NCBI GenBank assembly: GCA_946886405.1
Contig: CAMPIO010000068.1
Span: forward strand, 1-17,641
Source of the DNA: an uncultured Pseudoxanthomonas sp.
GTDB lineage: Bacteria > Pseudomonadota > Gammaproteobacteria > Xanthomonadales > Xanthomonadaceae
DNA length: 17,641 bases
Direction of reading: 5' to 3'
Part shown: positions 7,244 through 17,641 of the stretch, piece after piece
How positions within the stretch are numbered: position 1 is the first letter of the stretch
How the letters are laid out: the number at the start of each line of letters is the position of its first letter
Notes under the pieces: generated by a model
Database searches by the model: none
What the model was told of the DNA's origin: nothing
Seen by the model: the letters and a program-made list of their open reading frames with translations, nothing else
Position numbers and translations under genes: made by a program

Positions 7244-9820
7244 GTGAGCAAAGACAAGTCGGAACACACGCCCCTGATGAAGCAGTTCTTCGCCGCCAAG
7301 GCGGAGTACCCGGACCTGCTGGTGTTCTTCCGGATGGGGGACTTCTATGAATTGTTCTACGACGATGCGCGCAAGGCCGCACGACTGCTGGACATCACCC
7401 TGACCCAGCGCGGCAGTTCCGGCGGCGCACCGATTCCGATGGCAGGCGTCCCGGTGCATGCTTGCGAGGGCTACCTGGCGCGGTTGGTGGCGCTGGGCGA
7501 ATCGGTGGCGATCTGCGAACAGATCGGCGACCCCGCACTGGCGAAGGGGCTGGTGGAGCGCAAGGTCGTGCGCGTGGTGACACCCGGCACGGTGACCGAC
7601 GAAGCCCTGCTCAACGAACGCCGCGACACTCTTTTGATGACCGTCAGCCGCGGACGCTCGGGCTACGGATTGGCGTGGGCCGACCTGGCGGGCGGACGCT
7701 TCATGGTCAACGAGGTGGACAGCGACGATGCGCTGGAAGCCGAACTCGCACGGTTGGAGCCCGCCGAGCTGCTCGTGCCCGACGAAGAGGGCATGCCAGC
7801 CTTCCTGCAGCAGCGCAGCGGCATCCGCCGACGCGCACCGTGGTTGTTCGATCCCGACAGCGGGCGCCGGCAGTTGCTCAACTTTTTCGGCGTGCATGAC
7901 CTGACCGGTTTCGGCATCGACGACAAGGCGCTGGCCACGGGGGCCGCCGGCGCGCTGCTCGGCTACGTGGAAGAGACGCAGAAGCAGCGCCTGCCGCATC
8001 TGACGGCGATCGCGCTGGAATCGGCGGGCGATGCCATCGCGATGAATGCCGCCACGCGCCGACATCTGGAACTGGATACGCGCGTCGACGGCGACACGAA
8101 ACACACCCTGCTCGGGGTACTGGACACCACCGTCACGCCGATGGGCGGGCGCCTGCTGCGCCGCTGGCTGCACCGGCCACTGCGCGACCGCACCGTGCTG
8201 GGCGAACGCCACCATGCCATCGCGACGCTGATCGGCCACGGCACGGATCGCGATCTGCGCAGCGGCTTCCGCGCACTTGGCGACCTGGAGCGCATCCTCA
8301 CCCGCGTGGCGCTGCGCTCGGCGCGCCCCCGCGACCTGTCCACGCTGCGCGATGGGCTGGCGCTGCTGCCGGACGTCCGCAGCCACCTGCAACCGCTCGA
8401 TTCACCGCGCCTGCAGTCGCTCGCTGCGGAACTTGGGGAGCACGACGACACTGCCGCGCTGCTGCTGGCGGCGGTCGCACCGCAGCCTCCGCTCAAACTC
8501 ACCGATGGTGGCGTGCTGGCCGACGGCTATGACGCCGAACTCGACGAACTGCGCCGGTTGAGCACGAACGCCGACCAGTTCCTGGTCGATCTGGAAACGC
8601 GGGAGCGCGCGAGCAGCGGCATCGCCACGCTCAAGGTCGGCTACAACCGCGTGCACGGCTACTACATAGAAATCAGCAAGGGCCAGGCCGAGAAGGCGCC
8701 CGTGCATTACACGCGGCGACAGACCCTCACCGGTGCCGAGCGCTACATCACGGAAGAACTCAAACAGTTCGAAGACAAGGTGCTGTCGGCGCGCGAGCGC
8801 TCGCTGTCGCGCGAGAAACTGCTGTACGACGCGCTGCTGGACACGCTCAATGCGCGCCTGGAACCGCTGAAGCGCTGCGCGGGCGCGCTCAGCGAACTCG
8901 ACGTGCTGGCGTCCTTCGCCGAGCGCGCGCAGGAACTGGACTGGGCCCAGCCCGAACTCGGCGATGCGCCCGGCCTGTGCATCGAGCGCGGCCGCCATCC
9001 TGTGGTCGAAGCGGTGCGCAAGGAACCTTTCGAGCCCAACGACCTGCGGCTGGACGACGGCCGCCGCATGCTGGTCATCACCGGCCCGAACATGGGCGGC
9101 AAGTCGACCTACATGCGGCAGAACGCGCTGATCGTGCTGCTGGCGCACATCGGCAGCTTCGTGCCCGCCTCGCGCGCGGTGATCGGCCCGATCGACCGCA
9201 TCCTGACCCGCATCGGCGCCGGCGACGACCTCGCCCGCGGGCAGTCCACCTTCATGGTGGAAATGGCCGAGACCAGCTACATCCTGCACCATGCCACCGC
9301 GCAGTCGCTGGTGCTGATGGACGAGATCGGTCGCGGCACGTCCACCTACGACGGCCTGGCCCTGGCCGACGCGGTGGCCCGCCACCTCGCCGCCAGCAAC
9401 CGCTGCTACACGCTGTTCGCCACCCATTACTTCGAACTGACCGCGCTGGCGAACGAACCCGCCAGTGGCATCGCCAACGTGCACCTCGATGCCGTCGAAC
9501 ACGGCGACACCCTGGTTTTCATGCATGCGGTGAAGGACGGCGCGGCCGACCGCAGCTTCGGCCTGCAGGTCGCAGCGCTGGCCGGACTGCCGAAGACAAC
9601 GCTGCAGCAGGCACGCCGCCGTCTGGCGGAACTGGAACAGCGCGGCCGCGAGACGCACGCCTCGGACATGGCCCCGCAGGCGCTCGACGCCCCGCAGCAG
9701 TTCGGCCTGTTCGCCGCCACGCCCTCGGCCGCACAGGAAGCGCTGGCGGCGATCGATCCGGATGACCTGACACCGAAGCAGGCGCTGGAAGCCCTGTACC
9801 GGCTCAAGGCGCTTCTCTGA
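7244..9820 (+). CDS. mutS: DNA mismatch repair protein MutS
   Basis: MutS recognises mismatches and small loops and, with MutL, starts strand-directed repair. The protein is 858 residues, close to the E. coli length. Residues align almost position for position with E. coli: the mismatch-wedge Phe34-Tyr-Glu36 in [11 protein letters not shown], Walker [10 protein letters not shown] at 614-622, and Walker [14 protein letters not shown] with Asp693-Glu694. The C-terminal QFGLF at 819-823 resembles a beta-clamp binding peptide. The chosen start is GTG 7244 ([16 protein letters not shown]), because EHTPLMKQ falls close to the N-terminus throughout the family; an in-frame ATG at 7154 would add 30 atypical residues. 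There is no clear Shine-Dalgarno. I see no terminator downstream. The gene lies near lexA-recA, separated by cinA and the receptor gene, which are on the opposite strand. Confidence 0.97.
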   Translation: MSKDKSEHTPLMKQFFAAKAEYPDLLVFFRMGDFYELFYDDARKAARLLDITLTQRGSSGGAPIPMAGVPVHACEGYLARLVALGESVAICEQIGDPALAKGLVERKVVRVVTPGTVTDEALLNERRDTLLMTVSRGRSGYGLAWADLAGGRFMVNEVDSDDALEAELARLEPAELLVPDEEGMPAFLQQRSGIRRRAPWLFDPDSGRRQLLNFFGVHDLTGFGIDDKALATGAAGALLGYVEETQKQRLPHLTAIALESAGDAIAMNAATRRHLELDTRVDGDTKHTLLGVLDTTVTPMGGRLLRRWLHRPLRDRTVLGERHHAIATLIGHGTDRDLRSGFRALGDLERILTRVALRSARPRDLSTLRDGLALLPDVRSHLQPLDSPRLQSLAAELGEHDDTAALLLAAVAPQPPLKLTDGGVLADGYDAELDELRRLSTNADQFLVDLETRERASSGIATLKVGYNRVHGYYIEISKGQAEKAPVHYTRRQTLTGAERYITEELKQFEDKVLSARERSLSREKLLYDALLDTLNARLEPLKRCAGALSELDVLASFAERAQELDWAQPELGDAPGLCIERGRHPVVEAVRKEPFEPNDLRLDDGRRMLVITGPNMGGKSTYMRQNALIVLLAHIGSFVPASRAVIGPIDRILTRIGAGDDLARGQSTFMVEMAETSYILHHATAQSLVLMDEIGRGTSTYDGLALADAVARHLAASNRCYTLFATHYFELTALANEPASGIANVHLDAVEHGDTLVFMHAVKDGAADRSFGLQVAALAGLPKTTLQQARRRLAELEQRGRETHASDMAPQALDAPQQFGLFAATPSAAQEALAAIDPDDLTPKQALEALYRLKALL

Positions 9821-12454
<2,634 letters not shown>

Positions 12455-12473
12455 CGCGAGAGACATAGGAGAT

Positions 12474-12500
12474 GGCCTGCACGCCCGCCGCGTGCAGGCC
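12474..12500 (+). terminator. Hairpin after katG
   Basis: GGCCTGCACG pairs perfectly with CGTGCAGGCC around a seven-base loop, 19 bases after the katG stop. The following TGACCTTGCC is not a proper T-run, so it is a probable but non-canonical terminator or a 3'-end stabiliser. Confidence 0.6.
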
Positions 12501-12607
12501 TGACCTTGCCCGCCGGTCGGGCCGAACTATTGTGAGACGGTGGTCACGGGATTTGGCGCTAGGATGATCGTCGCCACTCAACACTCGTCCAGGAGGACAG
12601 CCACACC

Positions 12608-13228
12608 ATGAGCAACCAGTCACTCGCAGAAGAACTCTTCGCCCAGCTGCAGGGCGCACCGTTGCAGCAGGTTTCGCAGCAGCTCGGTGTGGGACAGATG
12701 CAGACCTCCGGCGCCGTGGCCGCAGCCCTGCCCTTGTTGCTGGGCGCGCTGGGCAAGAATGCCGCACAGCCGCAGGGCGCCGAAGCGCTGTTGGGCGCCT
12801 TGCAGAAAGACCATGCCGGCGGTTTTGATCTGGGCAGCGTGTTGGGTGCGGTGCTGGGGGGTGGCTCGGCGCCCAGCCGCCAGACGGATGGCGCTGCGAT
12901 CCTCGGGCACATTTTCGGTGGCGCACAGCCCCGCGCCGAAGCCAGCCTGGGTCAGGCGACCGGGCTGGGGGGCGACAAGTCGGCCATGCTGATGAAGATT
13001 CTTGCGCCCATCGTGCTGTCCTTTCTTGCGCAGCGTTTCCTGGGCCAGGGCAATGCGAACCCGAATGCGCTGGGCCAAGTCCTCGGCCAGGAGCGGCAGG
13101 TCGCGCAGCAGCAGGGTGGATTGGGTGGCGGCCTGCTGGGCGCCGTGCTCGACCAGGACGGCGACGGTCAGCTGGGCCTGGGTGACATTCTCAAGATTGG
13201 CGGCGGCATGTTGGGCGGCGGACGCTGA
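12608..13228 (+). CDS. DUF937 family protein with an EF-hand-like loop
   Basis: The product is 206 residues, rich in Gly, Gln, Leu and Ala. The N-terminal part (about 1-110) matches the DUF937 pattern: ELFAQLQGAPLQQVSQQLGV, then AAALPLLLGALGKNA, then GGFDLGSVLGAVLGGG and ILGHIFGG. Residues 127-143 (MLMKILAPIVLSFLAQR) form a hydrophobic helix. Near the C-terminus Asp182-Gln-Asp184-Gly-Asp186-Gly, with Asp193 at position 12, reads as a canonical EF-hand loop, suggesting calcium binding (inference). No signal peptide is seen. AGGAGG at 12591-12596 lies 11 bases before the ATG. The biological function of the family is not established. It stands alone between the katG hairpin and a bidirectional terminator. 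Confidence 0.85.
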   Translation: MSNQSLAEELFAQLQGAPLQQVSQQLGVGQMQTSGAVAAALPLLLGALGKNAAQPQGAEALLGALQKDHAGGFDLGSVLGAVLGGGSAPSRQTDGAAILGHIFGGAQPRAEASLGQATGLGGDKSAMLMKILAPIVLSFLAQRFLGQGNANPNALGQVLGQERQVAQQQGGLGGGLLGAVLDQDGDGQLGLGDILKIGGGMLGGGR

Positions 13229-13254
13229 TCGCCCTCACGATCCATGGCAGTAAC

Positions 13255-13283
13255 GAAGAAGGGCGCCATCGGCGCCCTTCTTC
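13255..13283. terminator. Bidirectional terminator between the DUF937 gene and hslR
   Basis: GAAGAAGGGCGCC and GGCGCCCTTCTTC form a perfect 13-bp stem with an ATC loop, 27 bases after the DUF937 gene stop and 13 bases past the hslR stop. The pyrimidine-rich 3' arm ends in CTTCTTC on either strand. Its placement between convergent genes suits a shared terminator. Confidence 0.88.
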
Positions 13284-13295
13284 ATAGGGATGACA

Positions 13296-13703
13296 TCAAA
13301 GGGCATCGATATCGCCCAGCGCGCGGATCAACCGCCTTGCGCGCTTGTCCGGCCGCGACTGCGGCGCCTGGTAGCCAGCGCGCTCCGCGCGCCGCGCGGC
13401 CAGGGCCACCTCACGGCGCTGCCGCGAGGCATCCGACTCGACGTACAGGGTCTGCGCGACCGCAGCCGACCCGCGGCGGTCGCCCGGTGCACGCACCTCG
13501 ACCTCGAAGACCTCGCCTCCCCGGGTGATGACCAGCACATCTCCCACGCGCACCGCACGCGACGACTTCGCCCGCTGTCCTGCCGCCTCGACCTTGCCGG
13601 TCTCGACCGCCTGCTTCGCGAGACTGCGGGTCTTGAAGAAGCGCGCGGCCCAGAGCCACAGGTCCAGGCGCACGGTTGCGAGGGGCGTGTCAGTTTCGGT
13701 CAT
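13296..13703 (-). CDS. hslR: Heat-shock protein 15 homologue, S4-domain RNA-binding protein
   Basis: Hsp15 binds free 50S subunits carrying stalled nascent peptidyl-tRNA and helps recycle them. The product is 135 residues, matching the family. An S4 domain spans about residues 11-60: VRLDLWLWAARFFKTRSLAK, then AVETGKVEAAGQRAKSSRAV and RVGDVLVI. It is followed by a short beta region and a basic C-terminal tail (PQSRPDKRARRLIRAL) typical of Hsp15. ATG 13703 (MTETDTPLA) is preferred over a longer frame that would run back through the rplS terminator. No strong Shine-Dalgarno is seen. It lies downstream of rplS in the same direction but beyond that operon's terminator, so it is probably transcribed separately, and it converges on the DUF937 gene. 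Confidence 0.88.
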   Translation of the reverse strand: MTETDTPLATVRLDLWLWAARFFKTRSLAKQAVETGKVEAAGQRAKSSRAVRVGDVLVITRGGEVFEVEVRAPGDRRGSAAVAQTLYVESDASRQRREVALAARRAERAGYQAPQSRPDKRARRLIRALGDIDAL

Positions 13704-13775
13704 CGGCACAGGAAGACGACAGCGGGACGGAGATCGTAGGGCGCGGCGGTATGGAAACGACGGGCCGGGAACGCA

Positions 13776-13799
13776 AACGGCCACCCGAAGGTGGCCGTT
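13776..13799 (-). terminator. Terminator of the rpsP-rimM-trmD-rplS operon
   Basis: AACGGCCACC pairs perfectly with GGTGGCCGTT. On the minus strand the loop reads TTCG closed by C and G, a UUCG-type stable tetraloop, followed by TGCGTT. It starts 22 bases after the rplS stop. Confidence 0.85.
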
Positions 13800-13821
13800 C
13801 GTGCGACGCGCTTGGCCGGAA

Positions 13822-14217
13822 TTACTCGGCGGCAGCGGCGGCCTGGCGGGCCACCTTGGCGGCGGCATTCGCGGCCAGGTCTTCCTTGATGCGCGCAGCC
13901 TTGCCCTGCAGATCGCGCAGGTAATACAGCTTGCCGGCGCGGACCTTGCCGCGGCGCTTCACTTCGACCGAGTCGATGGTGGCGCTGTGGGTCTGGAAGA
14001 CGCGCTCGACGCCGTAGCCGTGCGAAATCTTGCGGACGGTGAAAGCGGAGTTCAGGCCGGCGTTCTTCTTGGCGATGACGACGCCTTCGTACGCCTGCAC
14101 GCGCTCGCGGTTGCCTTCCTTGACCTTCACGTTGACCACCACGGTGTCACCGGGGCCGAACGCGGGCAGCTCGCGCGTGATCTGGGAGGCTTCGAATTCC
14201 TGGAGGAGCTTGCTCAT
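13822..14217 (-). CDS. rplS: 50S ribosomal protein L19
   Basis: L19 sits at the 30S-50S interface of the ribosome. The protein is 131 residues. It begins [20 protein letters not shown] and carries the conserved [20 protein letters not shown] at about 21-40 and [20 protein letters not shown] at about 41-60. [14 protein letters not shown], the conserved [20 protein letters not shown] at about 91-110 and an Ala-rich tail follow. The length is slightly above the 115-residue E. coli protein because of that tail. The ATG at 14217 has only a weak ribosome binding site. It is the last gene of the rpsP operon, 149 bases after trmD; that wider gap could hold an extra promoter, but I see none I would defend. 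Confidence 0.98.
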   Translation of the reverse strand: MSKLLQEFEASQITRELPAFGPGDTVVVNVKVKEGNRERVQAYEGVVIAKKNAGLNSAFTVRKISHGYGVERVFQTHSATIDSVEVKRRGKVRAGKLYYLRDLQGKAARIKEDLAANAAAKVARQAAAAAE

Positions 14218-14366
14218 GTTGGCACCAATGCTTGTATGCGTGATTGTGTCTTGCGACAGCGAAACCTGATGCAGTCGCCGGATTGCGCTGCACGATATTG
14301 TTATGGGATCCGCGGGCGAGAACCGCCCAAGGGTCGCGCATTCTACCGGATCAGCGGCCGGGCTGG

Positions 14367-15125
14367 CTACCCTGCCCCATCCTTGGCCGCCAGATCCGCG
14401 CGGAACGCGGCCAGCAGGGCCTTGTCGGCCCTGGAGAGGCCAACTTCGTCCAACAGGTCGGGCCGGCGCAACCAGGTCCGACCCAGCGCCTGTTGCCGGC
14501 GCCAACGGGCGATCGCGGCATGGTCGCCGGAGCGCAGGACGACCGGCACATCGCCCAGCGGATGGCTGGACGGATGGGTGAAATGCGGGCAATCCAGCAG
14601 GCCATCGCCTTCGAAACTGTCCTGGATTGCTGAATCGGCATCGTTCAGCGCGCCGTCCTGCAGCCGACCGACCGCATCGATGACGACAGCCGCCGCCAGC
14701 TCGCCGCCGGACAGGACGTAGTCGCCGATGGAAAGCTCCTCGTCCACCTCGGCGTCGAGAAAGCGCTCGTCCACGCCTTCGTAGCGGCCACACAGCAGGA
14801 TCATGCGCGGCAGCGCGGCCAGTTCGCGCGCCTTCTTCTGTGTCAGCGGCGCGCCCTGCGGGCTCATGTAGATCAACGGTGCCGGCGCGGCATCCGCGGC
14901 CCGGACCGCCGAGAGGCAGGCCTGCAGCGGCTCGATCATCATCACCATGCCCGGACCGCCGCCGAACGGGCGGTCGTCCACGCGGCGGTAGCCGCCGCTG
15001 GCATAGTCGCGTGGATTCCAGCCGTGCAGCGACAGCAGTCCCCGCTCCTGCGCACGCCCCACCACGCCCACGGCCGCAGCCTGGGCGATGAAATCGGGAA
15101 ACAGGGTCATGACGTCGATGCGCAT
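14367..15125 (-). CDS. trmD: tRNA (guanine-N1)-methyltransferase TrmD
   Basis: TrmD uses S-adenosylmethionine to methylate G37 next to the anticodon, preventing +1 frameshifting. The protein is 252 residues, the usual length. The SPOUT trefoil-knot motifs are intact: [14 protein letters not shown] at about 50-63, YMSPQG at about 86-91, [13 protein letters not shown] at about 110-122 and [13 protein letters not shown] at about 132-144. The substrate loop [18 protein letters not shown] is at about 168-185. ATG 15125 ([12 protein letters not shown]) is the universal family start; a TTG five codons earlier is rejected. It follows rimM by 63 bases and precedes rplS, the standard operon order. Confidence 0.98.
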   Translation of the reverse strand: MRIDVMTLFPDFIAQAAAVGVVGRAQERGLLSLHGWNPRDYASGGYRRVDDRPFGGGPGMVMMIEPLQACLSAVRAADAAPAPLIYMSPQGAPLTQKKARELAALPRMILLCGRYEGVDERFLDAEVDEELSIGDYVLSGGELAAAVVIDAVGRLQDGALNDADSAIQDSFEGDGLLDCPHFTHPSSHPLGDVPVVLRSGDHAAIARWRRQQALGRTWLRRPDLLDEVGLSRADKALLAAFRADLAAKDGAG

Positions 15126-15188
15126 GGCGATCGGCTGCAACTCGGTAGGGACGCAGGGTACCCGCGTGTGCGGTCGCCTGCGAGGCGG

Positions 15189-15716
15189 CTAGAACTCGGG
15201 ATCCCAGTCCACCGTGACCACGCCAGCCTCGAAATCCACCGAGCGGACGTAGTCGGGTTCGACGAAGGGAATCAGCCGTTCGCGGTCACCGCGCGCCACC
15301 AGCACATCGTTCGCACCGGTGGAAAACAGGTGCGAGACCGTGCCGAAATCGGTGCCGTCGGCGTTGATGACGCGAAGGCCTTCAAGGTCGACCCAGTAGA
15401 ACTCGCCCGCACTCGGCGGCGGCAGCGCGGAGCGCGGCACGAAAATCTCGAGCCCCCGCATCGCTTCCACCTCATCACGGTCTTCAACGCCCGGCAGCGT
15501 CGCGACCAGATGTTTGCCCGAGGCCTTGCCGCGAGCGCCCGTGAACTCGCGCTCGGCGCCACTGGCGTCGCGCAGCGTCCACGGCTGGTAGCGGAAGATG
15601 GCGTCGCGCGGCTCGGTCCAGGATTCGATCTTGATCTGGCCGCGCACACCAAAAGCGCCCAGAAGCCTCCCCAGCAGAATCATTTTCTGCGGGGTCGGTG
15701 GGCGCTCGGTGTTCAT
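15189..15716 (-). CDS. rimM: Ribosome maturation factor RimM
   Basis: RimM assists assembly of the 30S head around S19 and 16S rRNA processing. With the ATG at 15716 the protein is 175 residues. The N-terminal domain holds [20 protein letters not shown], and a PRC-barrel domain begins at [20 protein letters not shown] and runs to [19 protein letters not shown] and the terminal VTVDWDPEF. An alternative ATG at 15755 overlaps the rpsP stop as TGATG and would add 13 residues ([13 protein letters not shown]). I prefer 15716 because known Xanthomonad RimM proteins are about 170 residues, but translational coupling from the overlapping ATG cannot be excluded. Confidence 0.93.
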   Translation of the reverse strand: MNTERPPTPQKMILLGRLLGAFGVRGQIKIESWTEPRDAIFRYQPWTLRDASGAEREFTGARGKASGKHLVATLPGVEDRDEVEAMRGLEIFVPRSALPPPSAGEFYWVDLEGLRVINADGTDFGTVSHLFSTGANDVLVARGDRERLIPFVEPDYVRSVDFEAGVVTVDWDPEF

Positions 15717-15754
15717 GCGTAGGGTAGGCCGCGCGGTCTGCGCGGCCGAAGCCA

Positions 15755-16009
15755 TCAGGCCGCCGGGGCAGCCTTGACTTCCTTGTACAGGTTGCGGACC
15801 TTCTCGGTCAGCTGCGCACCGTTGCCGACCCAATGGTCGACACGGGCGATGTTCAGTTCAACGCGCTTCTCGGCGCCGGCGGCGACCGGGTTGTAAAAAC
15901 CCACGCGCTCGATGTTGCGGCCGTCACGCGCGCTGCGCGAGTCGGTGACGATGATGTGGTAGAAGGGGCGCTTCTTCGCGCCGCCGCGGGTAAGACGGAT
16001 CTTGACCAT
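15755..16009 (-). CDS. rpsP: 30S ribosomal protein S16
   Basis: S16 is an early-binding protein of the 30S body. The product is 84 residues, with the conserved N-terminus [20 protein letters not shown] and then [41 protein letters not shown] segment lies towards the end. The ATG at 16009 is preceded by TGGAAAACACC, a modest ribosome binding site. It is the first gene of the rpsP-rimM-trmD-rplS operon, with a good promoter about 50 bases upstream. Its stop codon shares a base with a possible rimM start. Confidence 0.98.
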   Translation of the reverse strand: MVKIRLTRGGAKKRPFYHIIVTDSRSARDGRNIERVGFYNPVAAGAEKRVELNIARVDHWVGNGAQLTEKVRNLYKEVKAAPAA

Positions 16010-16058
16010 GGTGTTTTCCAGTGCTGCCCAGTCGCCAGAATGGCGCGGTAAGCCGGCT

Positions 16059-16087
16059 ATTGTAAGCCATTGAATCGGTCAGGAAAA
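16059..16087 (-). promoter_or_regulatory. Predicted rpsP operon promoter
   Basis: On the minus strand TTTTCC (16082-16087) and TACAAT (16059-16064) are separated by exactly 17 bases. The -10 is strong and the -35 weak. A leader of about 45 bases would precede the rpsP ATG. Called by eye. Confidence 0.6.
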
Positions 16088-16115
16088 CCCACCCCCGGAC
16101 AGGTCGCCCGGACGG

Positions 16116-16916
16116 TCAGGCCAGCGGCTCCCAGGGCACGGCATCCAGCGCCTTCTTCAATACCCCCATGAGGGCGGTATCAAGGCTCCATGCGACGCCA
16201 TCGACGGCCACCACCGGCTGCAGGCCACTGGCATTGCAGGCGAATCCCGCCCGGTACCGGCCCAGCTCGGCCAGCGGGATAGGCCCGCACCGCTGCGGGA
16301 CGCCCACCTCTTCCAGCGCCTGTCGCAGCAACCGCTCGGCCGTGCCGCGCAATGCAGGTCCCTCGGGCCAGGTCACTGTTTCTCCGTCCCACAGGCCCAG
16401 GTTCCAGATCGACCCCTCGACCACCTGCCCGGCCGGATCGACGAACAGTGCGTCGTCGTATCCGTCCGCCACCGCTTGGCGGCGATAGTGGAACAGCGGG
16501 AAGGTGCCCACGTGCTTGTACTGCGGCAAGGGCCGTACGAACGGATAGGACTTCACCCGCAGCGCGGGCTTGTCCGGCGATGACGGCGGCGCCAGCGACA
16601 CCAGCACGTCGGGGGTGACGATTCGCGCAGGATCGCGGTAGTCGAACCGCGTGGAAAATACGGTGATACGCACCGACGCATCGCGCAGGCCAGCCTGCTC
16701 CATCACCTGCGCGGCCTGCTTCAATGCATTGTCGCCGTCCAGCCCGCTGCCGAACAGCGCGAGCGTGGCCTCTTCCAGTCGCCGCACATGCAGCGCACGT
16801 CCCTGCACCGCGCCATCGCGCACCTGCATCGAAGTGAAATGGCCATAGTTGGCCAATGCCAATGCGCGCAGGTCGTCGGCGATGGCGGGTTTGCCGTTGA
16901 GGAAAGCCGAGGTCAT
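16116..16916 (-). CDS. Class IV (branched-chain/D-amino-acid/PabC-like) PLP aminotransferase or lyase
   Basis: This is a 266-residue fold-type IV PLP enzyme, cytoplasmic. The likely PLP lysine is Lys134 in PLPQYKHVGTFPLFHYRR, and the family's conserved glutamate is Glu167 in DPAGQVVEGSIWNLGLWDG. Other features are FTSMQVRDGAVQGRALHVRR at about 27-46, matching the N-terminal substrate loop and the HxxR/L motif of the family, and TAERLLRQALEEVGV near the C-terminus. Family members include 4-amino-4-deoxychorismate lyase (PabC), BCAT and D-amino-acid transaminases. The size fits PabC best, but I cannot fix the substrate, and no folate genes adjoin. The ATG at 16916 is the only early ATG. It lies between ffh and rpsP in the same direction, flanked by a REP pair upstream and the rpsP promoter downstream. 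Confidence 0.85.
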   Translation of the reverse strand: MTSAFLNGKPAIADDLRALALANYGHFTSMQVRDGAVQGRALHVRRLEEATLALFGSGLDGDNALKQAAQVMEQAGLRDASVRITVFSTRFDYRDPARIVTPDVLVSLAPPSSPDKPALRVKSYPFVRPLPQYKHVGTFPLFHYRRQAVADGYDDALFVDPAGQVVEGSIWNLGLWDGETVTWPEGPALRGTAERLLRQALEEVGVPQRCGPIPLAELGRYRAGFACNASGLQPVVAVDGVAWSLDTALMGVLKKALDAVPWEPLA

Positions 16917-16940
16917 GCGGGCGCCTTCTGATTCCCTAGT

Positions 16941-17021
16941 TGGAGCGACGTCAGTCGCGACCGCATGCCAACAGATCTCATGGTGCTTTCGTTCTCGCGG
17001 TCGCGACTTACGTCGCTCCTA
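16941..17021. repeat. REPIN-like pair of inverted REP sequences
   Basis: Two copies of a 24-25 base GGAGCGACGT(C/A)AGTCGCGACC-type sequence face each other, at 16941-16964 (plus) and 16997-17021 (minus), 32 bases apart. They differ at about two positions. Each contains its own small hairpin (GCGAC-GTCA-GTCGC or GCGAC-GTAA-GTCGC). This matches the GTAG-type REP elements of Xanthomonads and pseudomonads, which RAYT transposases mobilise. No RAYT gene is in the window. The pair lies just after the ffh stop and may shape that mRNA's 3' end. Confidence 0.85.
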
Positions 17022-17037
17022 CAACAGGCCGAAAGCC

Positions 17038-17641
17038 TCAGCGGAACGGCATGCCGCCGCGGCCACCCATCATGCCTTTCATGTTGCGCATGAGGCCCTT
17101 CATGCCGCCACCGGCCAGCTTGCCCATCATTTTTTCCATCTGCTGATACTGCTTCATCAGCTTGTTGACGTCGGCCGGCGTCAGGCCTGCGCCCTTGGCG
17201 ATGCGGGAGCGGCGCGAGCCGTTCAGTAGCGCCGGGTTGCGGCGCTCCTTCTTCGTCATCGAATTGATGATGGCGATCATGCGCGGCACTTCCTTGCCCT
17301 GCTGCACCTGCTGCTTCACGTGCTCGGGGATCTGGCCCATGCCCGGCAGCTTGTCCATCAGGCCGCCGATGCCGCCCATGTTCTGCATCTGTTCGAGCTG
17401 GTCGCGCATGTCGTTGAGGTCGAACTTCTTTCCCTTGATGACCTTGGCCGCCAACTTCTCGGCCTTCTCTCGGTCGACGTTCTGTTCGACCTGCTCGACC
17501 AGCGACAGCACGTCGCCCATGTCGAGGATGCGGTTGGCCACGCGTTCCGGGTGGAACACATCCAGGCCGTCCGGCTTCTCGCCGACGCCGATGAACTTGA
17601 TCGGCTTGCCGGTGATGTAGCGCACCGACAGCGCCGCGCCG
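17038..17641 (-). CDS. ffh: Signal recognition particle protein Ffh, C-terminal part (cut by right edge)
   Basis: Ffh is the GTPase of the signal recognition particle, which targets nascent inner-membrane proteins to FtsY. Only the last 200 residues are present; a full protein is about 450-460. The fragment begins in the end of the G domain (GAALSVRYITGKPIKFIGVG, then EKPDGLDVFHPERVANRILD). It continues into the methionine-rich M domain: DQLEQMQNMGGIGGLMDKLP, the 4.5S RNA-binding helix segment NGSRRSRIAKGAGLT, and a tail with QMEKMMGKLAGGGMKGLMRN and a Gly/Met-rich end (GGRGGMPFR). The stop at 17038 is immediately followed by the REP pair. Confidence 0.97.
   Translation of the reverse strand, partial: GAALSVRYITGKPIKFIGVGEKPDGLDVFHPERVANRILDMGDVLSLVEQVEQNVDREKAEKLAAKVIKGKKFDLNDMRDQLEQMQNMGGIGGLMDKLPGMGQIPEHVKQQVQQGKEVPRMIAIINSMTKKERRNPALLNGSRRSRIAKGAGLTPADVNKLMKQYQQMEKMMGKLAGGGMKGLMRNMKGMMGGRGGMPFR

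Noticed and set aside
12524..12565. Extracytoplasmic-sigma-like promoter (GAACTA) or TAGGAT -10 before the DUF937 gene
   Set aside because: Hexamer spacing and the partner elements do not fit either sigma-70 or RpoE consensus well enough to report.
14314..14328. Small hairpin GGGCG-AGAAC-CGCCC between trmD and rplS
   Set aside because: Five base pairs with no T-run; common by chance in this GC range and not a convincing attenuator.

Overview
This window is chromosomal DNA from a high-GC gammaproteobacterium, most likely Xanthomonadaceae (a Pseudoxanthomonas, Luteimonas, Lysobacter or Stenotrophomonas relative). The basis is the protein sequences of RecA, LexA, MutS and RimM, the lexA operator TTAGTAGTAATACTACTAA (the TTAG-N6-TACTA type described for Xanthomonadales), and a GTAGGAGCG-type REP pair. 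I recognise almost every gene as a housekeeping gene. There is no CRISPR array, phage, transposase, tRNA or rRNA gene that I can see.

Bases 1-4300, all on the minus strand, hold a DNA-repair/SOS block. In transcription order it is cinA/pncC, lexA, recA, recX, then the 5' part of alaS, which runs off the left edge. LexA represses its own promoter through an operator that abuts the lexA start codon. RecA activates LexA self-cleavage and RecX restrains RecA filaments. The recA-recX-alaS order is conserved in many gammaproteobacteria.

Bases 4270-6894 (minus) hold a complete TonB-dependent outer-membrane receptor with its own strong terminator, sitting between cinA and mutS. A 349-base divergent intergenic region with two dyads separates it from mutS (plus, 7244-9820), the mismatch-recognition ATPase. 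After a 387-base gap comes katG (10208-12454), a bifunctional catalase-peroxidase. The gap also carries a possible 50-codon leader ORF with a good Shine-Dalgarno whose stop overlaps the katG start. A DUF937 protein with an EF-hand-like loop follows, ending at a bidirectional terminator.

Bases 13296-17641 (minus) hold a translation and secretion block. In transcription order it is ffh (3' part only, cut by the right edge), a REPIN-like inverted repeat, a class IV aminotransferase, then rpsP-rimM-trmD-rplS closed by a UUCG-type terminator, then hslR. The rpsP-rimM-trmD-rplS cluster couples ribosomal proteins S16 and L19 to a 30S maturation factor and the tRNA m1G37 methyltransferase.

No clearly new system is visible. 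The best leads are the nearly leaderless SOS-controlled lexA start, the putative katG leader peptide, the dyads in the receptor/mutS intergenic region and the EF-hand DUF937 protein. All promoter and operator calls were made by eye.
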